Source: Pholiota molesta
Taxonomy: Eukaryota > Basidiomycota > Agaricomycetes > Agaricales > Strophariaceae
NCBI GenBank assembly: GCA_014925825.1
Contig: JACGCK010000078.1
Span: 62,001-126,000, forward strand
Reading direction: 5' to 3'
DNA length: 64,000 nt
The translations under genes were made by a program, and so were the position numbers. Below are positions 1 to 10,258 of the stretch, piece by piece. The first letter of the stretch is position 1, and each line of letters begins with the position of its first letter. A model generated the notes under the pieces. It did not search any database. It had not been told where the DNA came from and saw nothing but the letters and a program-made list of their open reading frames with translations.

Positions 1-1586
1 TCATCAGCGACGCAGGCACGAGAGGTGAAGCTAGCGACGAACGGCTTGCGGAAGGAGGTGGCTGGGGTAAAGAAAAGGCGCAGGTGGTTGATGTGCGCAC
101 GGTCTTATCGAAAGATCTATTAGGAGGGCCATATGTCACGGAAATAGGGTATGTCCGTCGATTGCTTGTTGATTCATGTCTGATCCTTCTCAGTTTCAAC
201 CCGATAGCGCCGACTCTGATGCGCAAAGCTCTTCAGGCCATCGTCAATGGCCACTTTACGTCTAGCTCTGTCTCGTCAATGGCGAGCCTCGCTCCATCGA
301 AGGAAGTCCTGGACGTCATCGTAGAGTCGTCCAACGGCGACATCCGCAGCGCCATCATGGCCCTGCAATTTGCCTGCATCGTCGAAATACCCGGGCAGAA
401 ACGCAAAAACACGAAGGGCGCCCGCCTCGTTGTGGAGGCCGTGACACGGCGTGAGCAGAGCCTTGCCCTGTTCCATCTGATTGGCAAGGTGCTGTACAAC
501 AAACGTTTGTTTTTTTCTCTAGCTATTACGAGCAATGCGGGTGACTTATACGTAAATGATTCTATGTAGGCAAGGGCGATCCCCCGAATGCGTCTGCGAG
601 CGCGAAGGATTTGCGCAAGGAACAGGCGATAGACGCGCTGCTGAAAGATCCGACACCGCTGCCCGCCCATCTCAAACACCATGGACGACGGACGAGCCGG
701 GTAGACGTTGACGTGGGTGTCTTTTCTTTTCTTTTTTTTCCCTGGCGTGCGGATGGTCTGATGCTCGTGAACACTGCGGATGCTCGCAGCTCTTGTATGC
801 AGATTCCCCGATCGAGACGTCGCTTTTTGGGCTGTACCTACATCAGAATTACACCCAGTATTGCATGGAGCTGGAACACTGCGACGGCGTCGCGGATTGG
901 CTTAGCTGGATCGACTCCAGTGGGGGAGACGCGGTGCGTTGCATAGGCGTCTCTATTGTTGATGCTGGAATACGGACTGACGTGTTGTTTTCTTAGTGGT
1001 ATCTCGCCAATCCGCATCAATTCCACCTATTGACGTTGGGCACTCTCCATTCCTTACCGTCGCCGGTGCCAAGGCGTTCTCAGAAATCGTACAAACCTGA
1101 GTTCTTTGCGTTTCTCCAAAAAGAAAAGGACGCGTGGGACGGCGTGCGCAGTATAAAGGATTGGATTATGGAGAAAGAAGCAGCGAATGTAACGTCCAAT
1201 CAAATTTGGAATATTTAATACCATAAGAGCCCGAACTGATTACTCCTTATGCGTCTTGCTTTGCTCAGGACGAATTCGGCTGGCGCGCAGGCGGGTGGTC
1301 CAAGAATGATGTTATCCTGGAGCTCGGCGGCGTTCTCAAAGCCCGCGATGCACATTCCAAGCAGACAGGCTCACAAGCGCCCCCAGTGCATAAGCTCTTT
1401 TCTCAGATGGAATTCACACGCACTGGAAACACTGTACGCTCTCAGCAGCTGGGTGAAGGCGATCTACAGGCAGACGAGATGTTCGAGCACGAGCCTTCTT
1501 TGGACGGCTTCTCGCTGACCCCGAGACAGGGAGAAAAGGAGACTGGGGGCTGGTTGGAATCGGATGATATCGATGATTTCGATTAA
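1..1586 (+). CDS. RAD17: RAD17 checkpoint clamp loader, 3' part (5' end outside window)
   Basis: C-terminal part of the Rad17/Rad24 family, the AAA+ subunit that with RFC2-5 loads the 9-1-1 clamp at DNA damage in the nucleus. The conserved segment FNPIAPTLMRKAL begins just after an intron at 149-193, followed by SSNGDIRSAIMALQF, the sensor/lid part of the clamp-loader fold. Further exons read IETSLFGLYLHQNY, then FHLLTLGTLHSLPSP, and an acidic tail ending SDDIDDFD before TAA at 1584-1586, as in other fungal Rad17 proteins with an acidic C-terminus. Inferred introns are 149-193, about 497-568, 713-790, 934-996 and 1188-1268, all GT-AG and short. The P-loop exons lie upstream of base 1. Nothing looks broken in the visible part. 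Family call is secure; exact exon edges are inferred. Confidence 0.9.
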
Positions 1587-1754
1587 TTTGGGGGAACCGA
1601 CAACAATTTTCAGTTGCCAATGCATCCGGTCTTTGAGGTCTCTGTGTATCTCAAGCCCGGCCTTTTTTGATCAATCCTTGGGTGTTTGTTTGTCATGTAC
1701 CATATCGAGCAATTCTATTTCCATTATCACGATTGTCAACCACTATTCAGAGTC

Positions 1755-2905
1755 TCAGACTGCCCGCAAAATATCTCTCGCGTCGCAACGGGGCAGGAAC
1801 TGGCGGACGTCGTCCCAGCTCCCTCTGAGCACGACTACTTCGCGCAGGGACGCAAATCGGCCGCCGGCGAGCAGGATATCGATTCGTGCCACGCCGTGGA
1901 CGAGCTGCAAGGCCAGTTTCAGCGTCTGGAGCTGGGGCGCGCTTATGCTCGTGAGCAAAATGGATGCTTGGTCCGGCGAAAGTCCCGGGTTGGTATCGAG
2001 GACCAGGTGGCAGAGCGCCCTGAGCTGCGTCATGTCCAGCCTGTCCGTGAAGTCATCTGAGGTAGTGAAACCAACACAATACAATTAGAACGAATCATCA
2101 GCCGTCTTGTTTATTTTATTTTTTCAATTAAAAAATTTTTTCAGCAAAAATAGGACGGACCTATGGTAACACCGGAGAAGGTGCTGTCCATTCTGATGAT
2201 GAGGGACTGGAGGACATCGTTTGACGTGCTGAGATACCTGGCCAGGTTGGCGTAGTCTGCCGCCGTAGGGTGGCACAAGGAGAGCGAGGCGACGGTGGGA
2301 AGCGCGCCATGGACCAGCAAAAACTCGAATACGCGGTCGATCGCCGGGGAGGCGAGCTCGAGGCGCCGTAATGGGGCCGTGAACTGGACGTCCTCAGGGT
2401 GGCCACTGAGCTGGAAGGTGCAGGCGCAGGCGAGCGATTGCAAGGCCTTGAAGCCGCAAAGCAGCCTCGCGAAATCGGCGAAGGACTCGAAAACGACGGC
2501 GGTGACTTTGAAATGCTTGATCTGGCCAAAATAGAGAGATAAAGCGTGCTTGACCTCCTCGCGAATAAGGGTGTTTCTGGTCCCGGAAAGCGCCAGCGAC
2601 GTGATGTTGATTCGGTCGAACGAGGATAGACGCCGTGAAAATTCGCTGAACCACCGTTGCGATCCCGGGACGAAGTCGATGGTCAGGCCGTTAAGGACGC
2701 CAGAGAAGGTGCAGTTCGGGGACGATAGGAGATGGATGAACTCTCGGGCGTTTTCATGAGAGATTTGAACGTCAGAGAAGAGGTGGTACCTGCATGCCGG
2801 AGTCCATTGCCGGGAGACGAGGGCACAGGCCAGAAGCGTCGGCTGGTCGTCGTGGTTGTGGTCGACGAATGAGTCGATAAGTTCATAAGGGATATTGCTA
2901 TCCAT
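1755..2905 (-). CDS. F-box-like domain protein (agaric type)
   Basis: Predicted 348-residue protein in two exons (2905-2161 and 2056-1755). The N-terminus reads IPYELIDSFVDHNHDD followed by CALVSRQWTPACRYHLF, the F-box-like helix pair found in very large agaric families; the rest is leucine-rich without a catalytic motif. F-box proteins usually connect a substrate to the SCF ubiquitin ligase through Skp1; here only the fold is visible, the target is unknown. The upstream in-frame TTG at 2947 was rejected in favour of ATG at 2905, which starts just before the domain; CTATAAATT lies about 45 bases upstream. The intron 2160-2057 is GT-AG and joins the frame cleanly (phase 1). A second F-box-like gene lies at 24.4-25.7 kb but is not close in sequence. 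Confidence 0.75.
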
Positions 2906-3165
2906 TTCGATAGTCTTTCCAAGCTCAGATTCGTCACTGATATCCAATTTATAGCATTCTAGAAGACAGATGTGAATATGCGTCCTAAGCCAGCCTTACC
3001 ATAAATCATTGCGCGAATATTTCTTTCTGTTTTTTCAAGGTCAAGTAAAGCACCGGCTGGAGGACAAGGTTTCCTGGCAGATGCATCATTATTTTGGGGA
3101 TGGCAGTGGAGATTGCAGAAGGAAATGCGACAGATCAATATTACAAACAAAAGAGATTAAGTCCC

Positions 3166-4337
3166 TTATGTGGGACCTCCAGGATTGCGTGGGATTTCGA
3201 GGTACGTCGGTGTAGGGGTACTACTAGATGAAAGAGCGAAGATCGAGCTGGAGCGAGTTTGGTCATGAATCCCACTCGCGAAATCTCCAGGAATTTGAAA
3301 GCTCGCTGCGAAATCTCCAGGGATACTGCTAGCCGATGCGCCGCGCGTGGGCCTGGGGGTCGTCGATCCCGAATGCGACGACCAAAACGAGTCGTACGTT
3401 AATGTGGAACTCGATCCAAAATTGAACATGTCCCTCGCTGTCAACGATGGCAGACCTCTGGATGTAGTCGATGCCTTGTGCGAACGCGGACGCACGGGCT
3501 TGACGGCGGGGTAATGGTTATTTGAAGCTTGGGAGACGTCAGTAGGCGATTGGCCGTCCTGCGGAGAGTCTGTAGAGTCCGTGCCAGTAGTAGCCGCGTG
3601 GTCGTCGGGTATTGCGCTTGTGCTTTCGCTGGGACCAGCTGGCATAGAAGAAGCAGGGGCAGACGATAGGGACAATGACGGCGTAGTCTCTGTTAGATCA
3701 ACAGGAGTAGGCCCTGAGGTCACCTCCGGCGCATTGAATTTAACGGATGTATCCATGCTTGTTGTGGAGTTGGGATAATCAGCGATAGCTGCAGACTTTG
3801 TACCATCATTAGAATTTGAATCGTCTTGAGCAATCTGGTGACCGCTTGATTCAGCACCTAAGATCGAAGGCCCAGATATAGAGTTCCGTCCGGAGTTTAG
3901 GCCATATCTGAATGACAACCGTGATTGGGAGAAATTAATTTGAGGAGGAGGAAATGGCGGAGGTTGTGGTTGAGTAGTCACAATAGTTGGCACCGGATAT
4001 GTCTTTGATCCTCGCAGATGAGAATTATGGAAGTACAAATTTTCGACTTCATTCAGATTTTGCTTTTGCTATATCAGATTAGAATCAGCGTCATGTAGAG
4101 AAACGGAGAAAGCCTCCAATGTCTACCCAGCCATGTTCAACCTTCAACCGTGCGTATTGCAGCCGCATCTGCAGCTGCCTAGATAGCTATAGATACCAGG
4201 AGGAGTAGTTCAATACCGATTGCATGGTCATGATAGCGGTCAAAACACACATGGTTTACTTTGACCTTCTCCATCGTTTGTTTCTTCCGTTTCTCGTTTT
4301 CAGCGGCTTGAGCTGCAGCAGACGACGATGAGACCAT
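3166..4337 (-). CDS. Uncharacterised fungal protein, helical N-terminus with disordered Ser/Thr/Pro tail
   Basis: Three exons join without a frame break: 4337-4260 (26 codons), 4174-4127 (16 codons) and 4068-3166, giving about 342 residues. The first 60 residues form a charged helix: SSSAAAQAAENEKRKKQ, then LQMRLQYARLKVEHGW, then QKQNLNEVENLYF, probably a short coiled coil. From about residue 60 the protein is Ser/Thr/Pro rich and probably disordered, with two close copies of SIPGDFA/QIPGDFA near the C-terminus and an SQSRLSFRYG-like patch. No enzyme motif is visible. A conserved basic helix followed by a long phosphorylatable tail would suit a regulatory or scaffold protein, but that is inference. 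The first two exons are too short to stand out as open frames; I chose them because both keep phase 0 and their reading is strongly coding-like. Confidence 0.65.
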
Positions 4338-4678
4338 TTTATCGCACTTTGAGTAGACTGATTAGTATGAAAGTAAGATCCAAGTAGTATGAAGCAGAAT
4401 CGAAGAAGAAGATTGCTGTTGGGTCGCCAGCGCCTCAAATTTATGAGATTGAGAGCAACAAACGAGAATCGAGACACGAAGAAGCAGCACGTGCCTATTA
4501 ATTATGGTCCCGTGATCGGCTATCGGGAAAGTGATTCCCACGTCCGATATGACCGTTGTCAATGTCCGGAACGGCGACAAGTGCTGGCTCATTTGGACGC
4601 AGCCATGATTTGGTCCCAGACATTCCGTTTCAACCTTACTTGCAACCTTTATCTATCTTTCTATTTAAGCTCACTTCA

Positions 4679-5367
4679 ATGCCGCTTCTCCCACCCCTGA
4701 ACTTCAACAAATGGTTGTCAGAAAATGGACACCTGCTGCAACCACCCGTGAACAACTTCTGCCTGTATAAGGGTGATGATTTCATCGTTATGGCGGTAGG
4801 AGGGCCGAACGAACGACGAGATTACCATGTTAATGAAACCGAGGTGTGTTTTGACCTGATCTATTCATACATGCACAACCATACTCATTTGGCGCAAGGA
4901 ATGGTTTTATCAATACAAAGGTGGCATGCTTCTTCGAACTGTAGATGAGGGCCAGTTTCGCGATATACGAATCGAAGAAGGCGAGATGTTTTTGCTACCT
5001 GGTATTTGATTTGCCTTATTCGCTATACGCTGCGTCGTTTTGAGACTAAAGCCTATTCAAGCCAACACACCTCACAACCCCGTCCGATTTGCGAATACTA
5101 TTGGTCTTGTGATGGAGCGCGTGAGGCCTGAGGGATCTAAAGGTGCGTATTTTAGCAGCTTCTGGTTTTATCTTCATTTAACATGTTCAAGATCGGTTGC
5201 GCTGGTACTGTTCGAATCCTGTCCATAAAGAGCCAACAATCATCCGTGAAGAGTCGTTTCATGTTACCGACCTTGGCACTCAGCTCAAGCCAGTGATAGA
5301 AAAGTGGATGGCGGATGAAAGTAGCCGTGTCTGCCCTCATTGCGGTACAGTAGCTGATGCAAAGTGA
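4679..5367 (+). CDS. BNA1: 3-hydroxyanthranilate 3,4-dioxygenase
   Basis: Cupin-fold non-haem iron dioxygenase of the kynurenine pathway; opens the ring of 3-hydroxyanthranilate on the way to quinolinate and NAD, in the cytosol. The start [17 protein letters not shown] is typical, followed by [19 protein letters not shown], then [16 protein letters not shown] after the first intron. The iron-site region is EWFYQYKG plus [10 protein letters not shown] (His pair and Glu visible). The C-terminus contains [20 protein letters not shown] and ends [14 protein letters not shown], keeping the CxxC pair seen in fungal enzymes. Inferred introns follow VNETE (GTGTGT), EMFLLP (GTATTT) and EGSK (GTGCGT). 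Predicted length is near the usual 175-190 residues. ATG at 4679 is the only one that gives the conserved N-terminus. TATTTAAG lies about 20 bases upstream of it. Confidence 0.92.
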
Positions 5368-6242
5368 CGATCCGTACTACGCTGGAATAATAAAGACGCT
5401 AAGTGAATTATCATTATCTTTCGGATGTATCAAACGCATTAAACGATCTACATAACATCAGCAGGCAGAAGGAAGAACAAGAATATTTACCAGAGCTATT
5501 CTACCAAATCAGATAACAACCATTAAGCCAATAACCGCGTTAATCTATACGTGAAAATAGGTCTGAGCGACGGTCTCCTCCTGAAGCTCGTCGTATAAAT
5601 GTGGCCAGTCAAATGGCCCTAATTCATATCTGATGTTTCAGGGAAATGCAAGAGACCACACTCTGAATTTCCATTGTCGCATAATTCTTGAGTATTTCCG
5701 GTCCAGTTGCCACGACTAGACCACATAACCCTTACAAGATTCATCTTGAGTGGCGATTTGATACGTCGCTCGACTGTGTCTCTTCCTCATAAATGGTGGA
5801 TACACTGGTGATGGTGAACGTGGGTAACTTGCTCACAATATCTCTCGCATATATGCTCCTTTCCTCACAGCATTTTTGAGTTCTCGTGCTTTCGATGCAA
5901 CAACGTTTTTTAAAACCTCAACTATTGATGCGATACTCAAAGATCAACTACGGCTAGCCTTATCTTCCGCAAGCCGATCAATGCCGAACATTCAACGTTG
6001 AGCAGACATAGCCTGGACCATGAATCTTCACATCGTCTGGCACATGTCATCTAGCGGTACCTGCATTTTCCTTTTTTTTTGACATTGCTGAGTCTCGACT
6101 GATTTTTTTACGGTTTAGGGAGTTTAGAGACGCTATCCACATTCAAGCTTCCAGCTTCAAGCCTGGATTTTATGATCGAGATTCCGAATAGCGATAACAC
6201 GTTCGCAGAAATGATTGTTAATTGTCGTCGAAGAATACGATC

Positions 6243-6395
6243 AACATTGCCTTCGAATCAGATGCCACAGGCTTTGTCCCACCTCGGACAAAGGCCGTCG
6301 CCGCAGCTGTGCAACAGATCGACTGGAGGAATGTTGCGTCATTTTTTGAAGGATGCAGAAAGAGTCATCCCACAGGTCTATTCCTATTGAAGTGA
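6243..6395 (+). pseudogene. Possible decayed gene fragment
   Basis: A 50-codon open stretch reads like real protein: NIAFESDATGFVPPRTKAV, then QQIDWRNVASFFEGCRK, ending LLK and TGA. No start codon, splice-site framework or flanking exons are evident; an overlapping frame just upstream reads LETLSTFKLPASSLDF, like part of a leucine-rich F-box protein. I take it as a remnant of a gene, family unknown. Confidence 0.25.
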
Positions 6396-6922
6396 TCTAC
6401 GGTTACGATTTCACCTGGACGCTTTGATTCCTCAAGCGGATGGACAAAGTTTAGTGGGCCAGTAGTAGTGCGTCTAGCCTTGGCTTCACTTCAACTCTAT
6501 CAACCCATATTACCTTACAGGACGATTCCGCGGATCCTCCATATTCGTGGATACTTACTCGCTCTAGGGGATCGGAGCCAGAATGTAAATATAGGCCGAG
6601 AGTGCGACAACAAAATTCCATCCCGCAAGATCCCCCATCGTTCATCCCGAATGTCAAATGTTCCACCCGCACTGCCCCTCCACGCCACAAATCGCCTCAT
6701 GCTTGAGCTTTGTCTGAACAGAGACCAGCTTCGAGGCGGTCATGCGCACGGCCATACCTGATTACCGGCACAGGATTGAGGGCTCCAATGCGTCTAACTC
6801 TCAATGCATCCATCAAAAAGAGCGAAAAGTTATTGTAATTTGATCGTGATGGGATCCGTTAGCGTATAGGCACGTCATTTCACTCTTCCACGATATTCCC
6901 TGGCCCCTGACAGGCGGGAGAT

Positions 6923-6932
6923 TATATATAAA
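6923..6932 (+). promoter_or_regulatory. TATA box of the Asn/Ser/Gly/Tyr-repeat gene
   Basis: TATATATAAA sits about 100 bases before the ATG at 7029, followed by a CT-rich leader with several possible initiator sites. A strong TATA box is typical of highly or conditionally expressed fungal genes. Confidence 0.6.
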
Positions 6933-7028
6933 AGCGCCTCTTCAGCTCGCAATTCAATCCTCAGAGTCGCTCCACCCACCCCTCTCCTACTTCAAAGCCA
7001 CCTCACAGAGTATCGCTAGTTTCCCATC

Positions 7029-7911
7029 ATGTCCTACAACAACGACGACAGCTATGGCTCTGGCCAAGATAACTCTAACTCTTACGGGTCTTCCAACAAC
7101 CGCTCGTCCAACTCTGACTCCTATGGATCGTCCGGCAACGACTCCTATGGCTCGAACAACAACTCTGGCTCGAACAACAACTCTGGCTCGAACAACAACT
7201 CTGGCTCAAACAATGACAACTATGGCTCGTCTAACAACGATAGCTACGGCTCGAACAAGAACAGCAGCAGCAACAACAACAGTTCGAACACCTACGGCTC
7301 CTCGAACAACGACGACTCATATGGTTCTTCCAACACCTACGGTTCCTCGAACAACAACAATGACTCCTATGGATCCAACAACAAAGGATCAGGTCAAAAT
7401 GAGGATTCTTACGGGTCTTCAAACAACAAGACAAGAGCAACGACAACAACTACGGTTCTTCGAACGACTCCTACGGGTCCTCGAACAACAAGAGCAACGA
7501 CAACAACTACGGTTCTTCGAACGACTCCTATGGGTCCTCGAACAACAACAAGACCAGCAACAACGATACCTATGGATCTTCCACGAACGATTCGTACGGT
7601 TCGTCGAACAACAACAACAACTCTTCCAACAACTCCAGCAGCGGCGATTGGATCGATAAAGGTATCCAATCTGCTGCTTCGAAAGCCGGCTATAATATCG
7701 TGAGTTGTCTTCATGGTTGTGTAGCTTTTGGACATAACTAATCTAATGTGTTTCGTTTTATGTAGGATGAGCAGACCACTCAAAAGATCGGTCAGGGCTT
7801 GAAGGAAGGTTTGAGCAAGTTCGGAGGAGGAGGATGTAAGCCAAGCTTCTCTTTGGACGCTTTGTTTCTTTCAAAACTAATGTCTGACATTTTCTAGTCG
7901 GCGGCCTCTAA
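7029..7911 (+). CDS. Asn/Ser/Gly/Tyr-repeat protein with amphipathic C-terminus; frame broken at 7431-7435
   Basis: Starts MSYNNDDSYGSGQDNS at a TATA-driven promoter. The first 134 codons are repeats of SYGSSNN, GSNNNS and similar units: low complexity, prion-like in composition. At 7428-7435 the sequence AAG-ACAAG contains a 5-base tandem duplication (ACAAG); after it frame 1 turns into Thr/Arg nonsense, while another frame continues the same NNYGSSNDSYGSSNN repeats and the real C-terminus GDWIDKGIQSAASKAGYN. Two introns (7700-7765 and 7836-7897, GT-AG) lead to QTTQKIGQGLKEGLSKF and a final GGGGFGGL before TAA at 7909-7911. Without the duplication the protein is about 270 residues. The C-terminal helix resembles small fungal stress or conidiation-type proteins, but I cannot name a family. 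The break may be a true allele, slippage in a repeat, or an assembly fault. Confidence 0.7.
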
Positions 7912-8093
7912 TTGGTCTGATTGCGAGTGTGAATTGCCTCATAAAGTGGACATTGATAAACATACGAAATACATTGAAAGCTGTTGTAACATGTACCATC
8001 TCCAAATGATTACTTATCTCTAAAGTCATTACTCAAGCTCTTGTCCGAAATTTACCATGGTTGAATATATTACATGCGTACCCCCACCACAGC

Positions 8094-10145
8094 CTACTTC
8101 ACTAGAGTCAGCTTCTTTTTACTGAGATGGGCAATCGTTTCGTCGGAGAAGCCTAGATGCGCCTTGACAAGTTCAGGAGGAGTCAAAGCCAGCCATTGTG
8201 CAAGAGAGATGTCTTGGAAAAGATCTGATGAATTGTGAGCTTTGTGCGCGCCACAATAACTTGTGAGGGTGACCTACCCGACTTGAGTACTTCAAGGAAT
8301 TTCAGGGTAGTATTGCCAACATTCTCGATATAGTGTCCTATAATTGGGGCTCTATCATGCAGTAATTTCGACAAGATATCGTTCACATACCATAGGATGG
8401 AGGAATATATGCGACATCTCCAGGCTAAATATGTTCATGGCTTTTGTTAGTTGAACTGGAGAAACGACGATAACGAGAGACATACGAAGAAGTCATAGGT
8501 CGCTGCATTGCTTTGAGATGCGAAGAGTGTAATTCTAGCCTGGCCAGATCTGATAAATACGTTACGAGTTAGCTGGGCGAATACAAGCCAACGGTCAACG
8601 CCATGATATTCACAAAAAGAACGTCCATTCCGGCTGTGTGGGGTGCCACTGAAATTTCAAAGGCACGAATTAGCGTTCTGAGAAAAGCAAACCAGAAACC
8701 AGCTCACATGTAGTTCTCTGGCAGGGATTTGATGACCATTCAAAAATATAAACGATAACAATCAATGAGATCATACGCACCTTAATCCTCCTACTTCAAG
8801 TTCGACTTCCGCCGCAGCAATCGTCTTCGACACGTTAAATGTCCTGGTATCGACAATCTTGACTGTTCCAGCTTGCTTTTGTTCGGGCTTTACTTTCGAA
8901 AACTGGAATGTATATGGATTGGGGGTATCATTTGGAACGACCATATCCTTCTCGACATCTTCAGGAGGTGGTAAGGCTGTCGAAAACATGTCAAGCTTAT
9001 TCAAAATACGGGATCATAAGGCACTTGCGGATGCAAGACTTACATGGGAAAATGTAGAGCTCGTGCGCAGGTATATGATCAAATGCTTCTAGGTTATCAG
9101 GCATTCCGAAATTCTTTGCTACGACCGATTTCGGAACATGGGCAAGCCAATCCGTTAGCAGGAACGTCGAATCCTCGGAGAAGGAACCATCGTCAAATAT
9201 CAGGAGGAATTCTGATCCCTCCGGATACGTGTCTTTGGCTTGAAGAGAGTGCGGATTTCCGGCCGGGAAATACCAAATGTCGCCTTCGGCCTATATTCGG
9301 GTCAGAAAGGAAGTGCGAGGGCATTTCAAACGACTTACTAGGTCACCCACCCAAACATCACCTTCGGGCGTGATGGTACTAATTCTCATATCACCCTGCA
9401 AACATGTACATCAACATAACGCAAGGCTATTTATTAGCTGGAGTACAGTACCTTTAGAACATATCCCCACTGATAATCAAAGGAGAGAGTCAAGGTTAGT
9501 GCTCGCGATTCGTTGAAAATAAACATACCTCTGCTGCTGTGTGCCAATGTAGTTCTCTAATGAAGAAATTCAGGAAGAAAGTGAGCAGATGTGCTCATGT
9601 ATACGTACCGGATTGACCCAGCTTCGAGGCGCATGTTTACTCCTGTAAATCGTGTAAATTAAACGCCGAAGAATAGCGATACAATAGCACCACTTACCGG
9701 CTAAACTCTGAGCGATAGGCATCTCGTTGACTGAGTAACAGGGTTTGACAGCATCAGATTCATATGGGGTCAGCGAGATAAGCCCCAGCATAAACGTACT
9801 ATTTTGCTGTCGCGTCCAACCACCCTCCTTCAATTTCGTATGACTTGCAGACATCGGCCATTTATAGTTCTGGACGTTGCCATTATCTGTGGTTGGAGGG
9901 GCAAGGAGGTCCGCATTCTGCAGTTCTATAGCGACATTGTGCGGCCCAAGAAGAGGAGCGCCGAGATTGTTGCGTATGGGTTCTGGAGTGATATTGGAAT
10001 CTGGACCCCAGAGGACGGTATTAGGATTGGAACTGGTATATTCGACGTGTGGTTGTAAGGGTATATCTGAGCTCGTTGGCGCTGCAGTGACCGATATCGA
10101 GTGTCGGATGATCAAAAGCGATATGCTGAGGACATTGAGCCACAT
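8094..10145 (-). CDS. Oxalate decarboxylase (secreted bicupin)
   Basis: Two-cupin Mn enzyme that converts oxalate to formate and CO2, secreted; common in wood- and litter-decay fungi to limit oxalate and acidity. ATG at 10145 (the upstream in-frame TTG was rejected) begins a signal peptide, [16 protein letters not shown], ending near TAAP. Cupin 1 has [16 protein letters not shown] and YFPAGNPHS (His-His-Glu-His Mn ligands). Cupin 2 has [11 protein letters not shown] and YIPPSYGHYIEN (same set). The lid loop reads SEDST, matching the SENST loop whose Glu is needed for decarboxylation, so decarboxylase rather than oxidase is favoured. The gene has about ten introns; one exon (8717-8708) is only 10 bases. 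C-terminus [10 protein letters not shown] ends at TAG 8096-8094. No frame break is seen. Confidence 0.92.
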
Positions 10146-10251
10146 TTTCAACAGAGTATAACGCGGTCAAAGTTGGAAAGGTAGAAGAAAGTCGTGAAAG
10201 TCTCGAAAGGGGCGAGACGACAATCTCAAAATCATAGGGGATTCCAGGCTG

Positions 10252-10258
10252 ATTTATA
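10252..10258 (-). promoter_or_regulatory. TATA box of the oxalate decarboxylase gene
   Basis: On the minus strand TATAAAT lies about 107 bases upstream of the ATG at 10145, a normal fungal spacing. Confidence 0.5.

Larger units (their letters stand above)
5368..7028. other. Intergenic stretch between BNA1 and the Asn/Ser-rich gene
   Basis: About 1.66 kb, AT-rich, with no intact gene. One short coding-like piece lies at 6243-6395 (listed separately). The last 110 bases are the promoter of the gene at 7029. Confidence 0.6.

Noticed and set aside
5205..5222. CTGTTCGAATCCTG, resembling the T-loop (B box) of a tRNA
   Set aside because: It lies inside the BNA1 coding exon (WYCSNP) and no matching acceptor stem or A box is present.
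7054..7659. 201-codon Thr/Arg-rich frame over the repeat gene
   Set aside because: Low-complexity triplet repeats keep alternative frames open; only the Asn/Ser/Gly/Tyr frame connects to splice sites and a sensible C-terminus.
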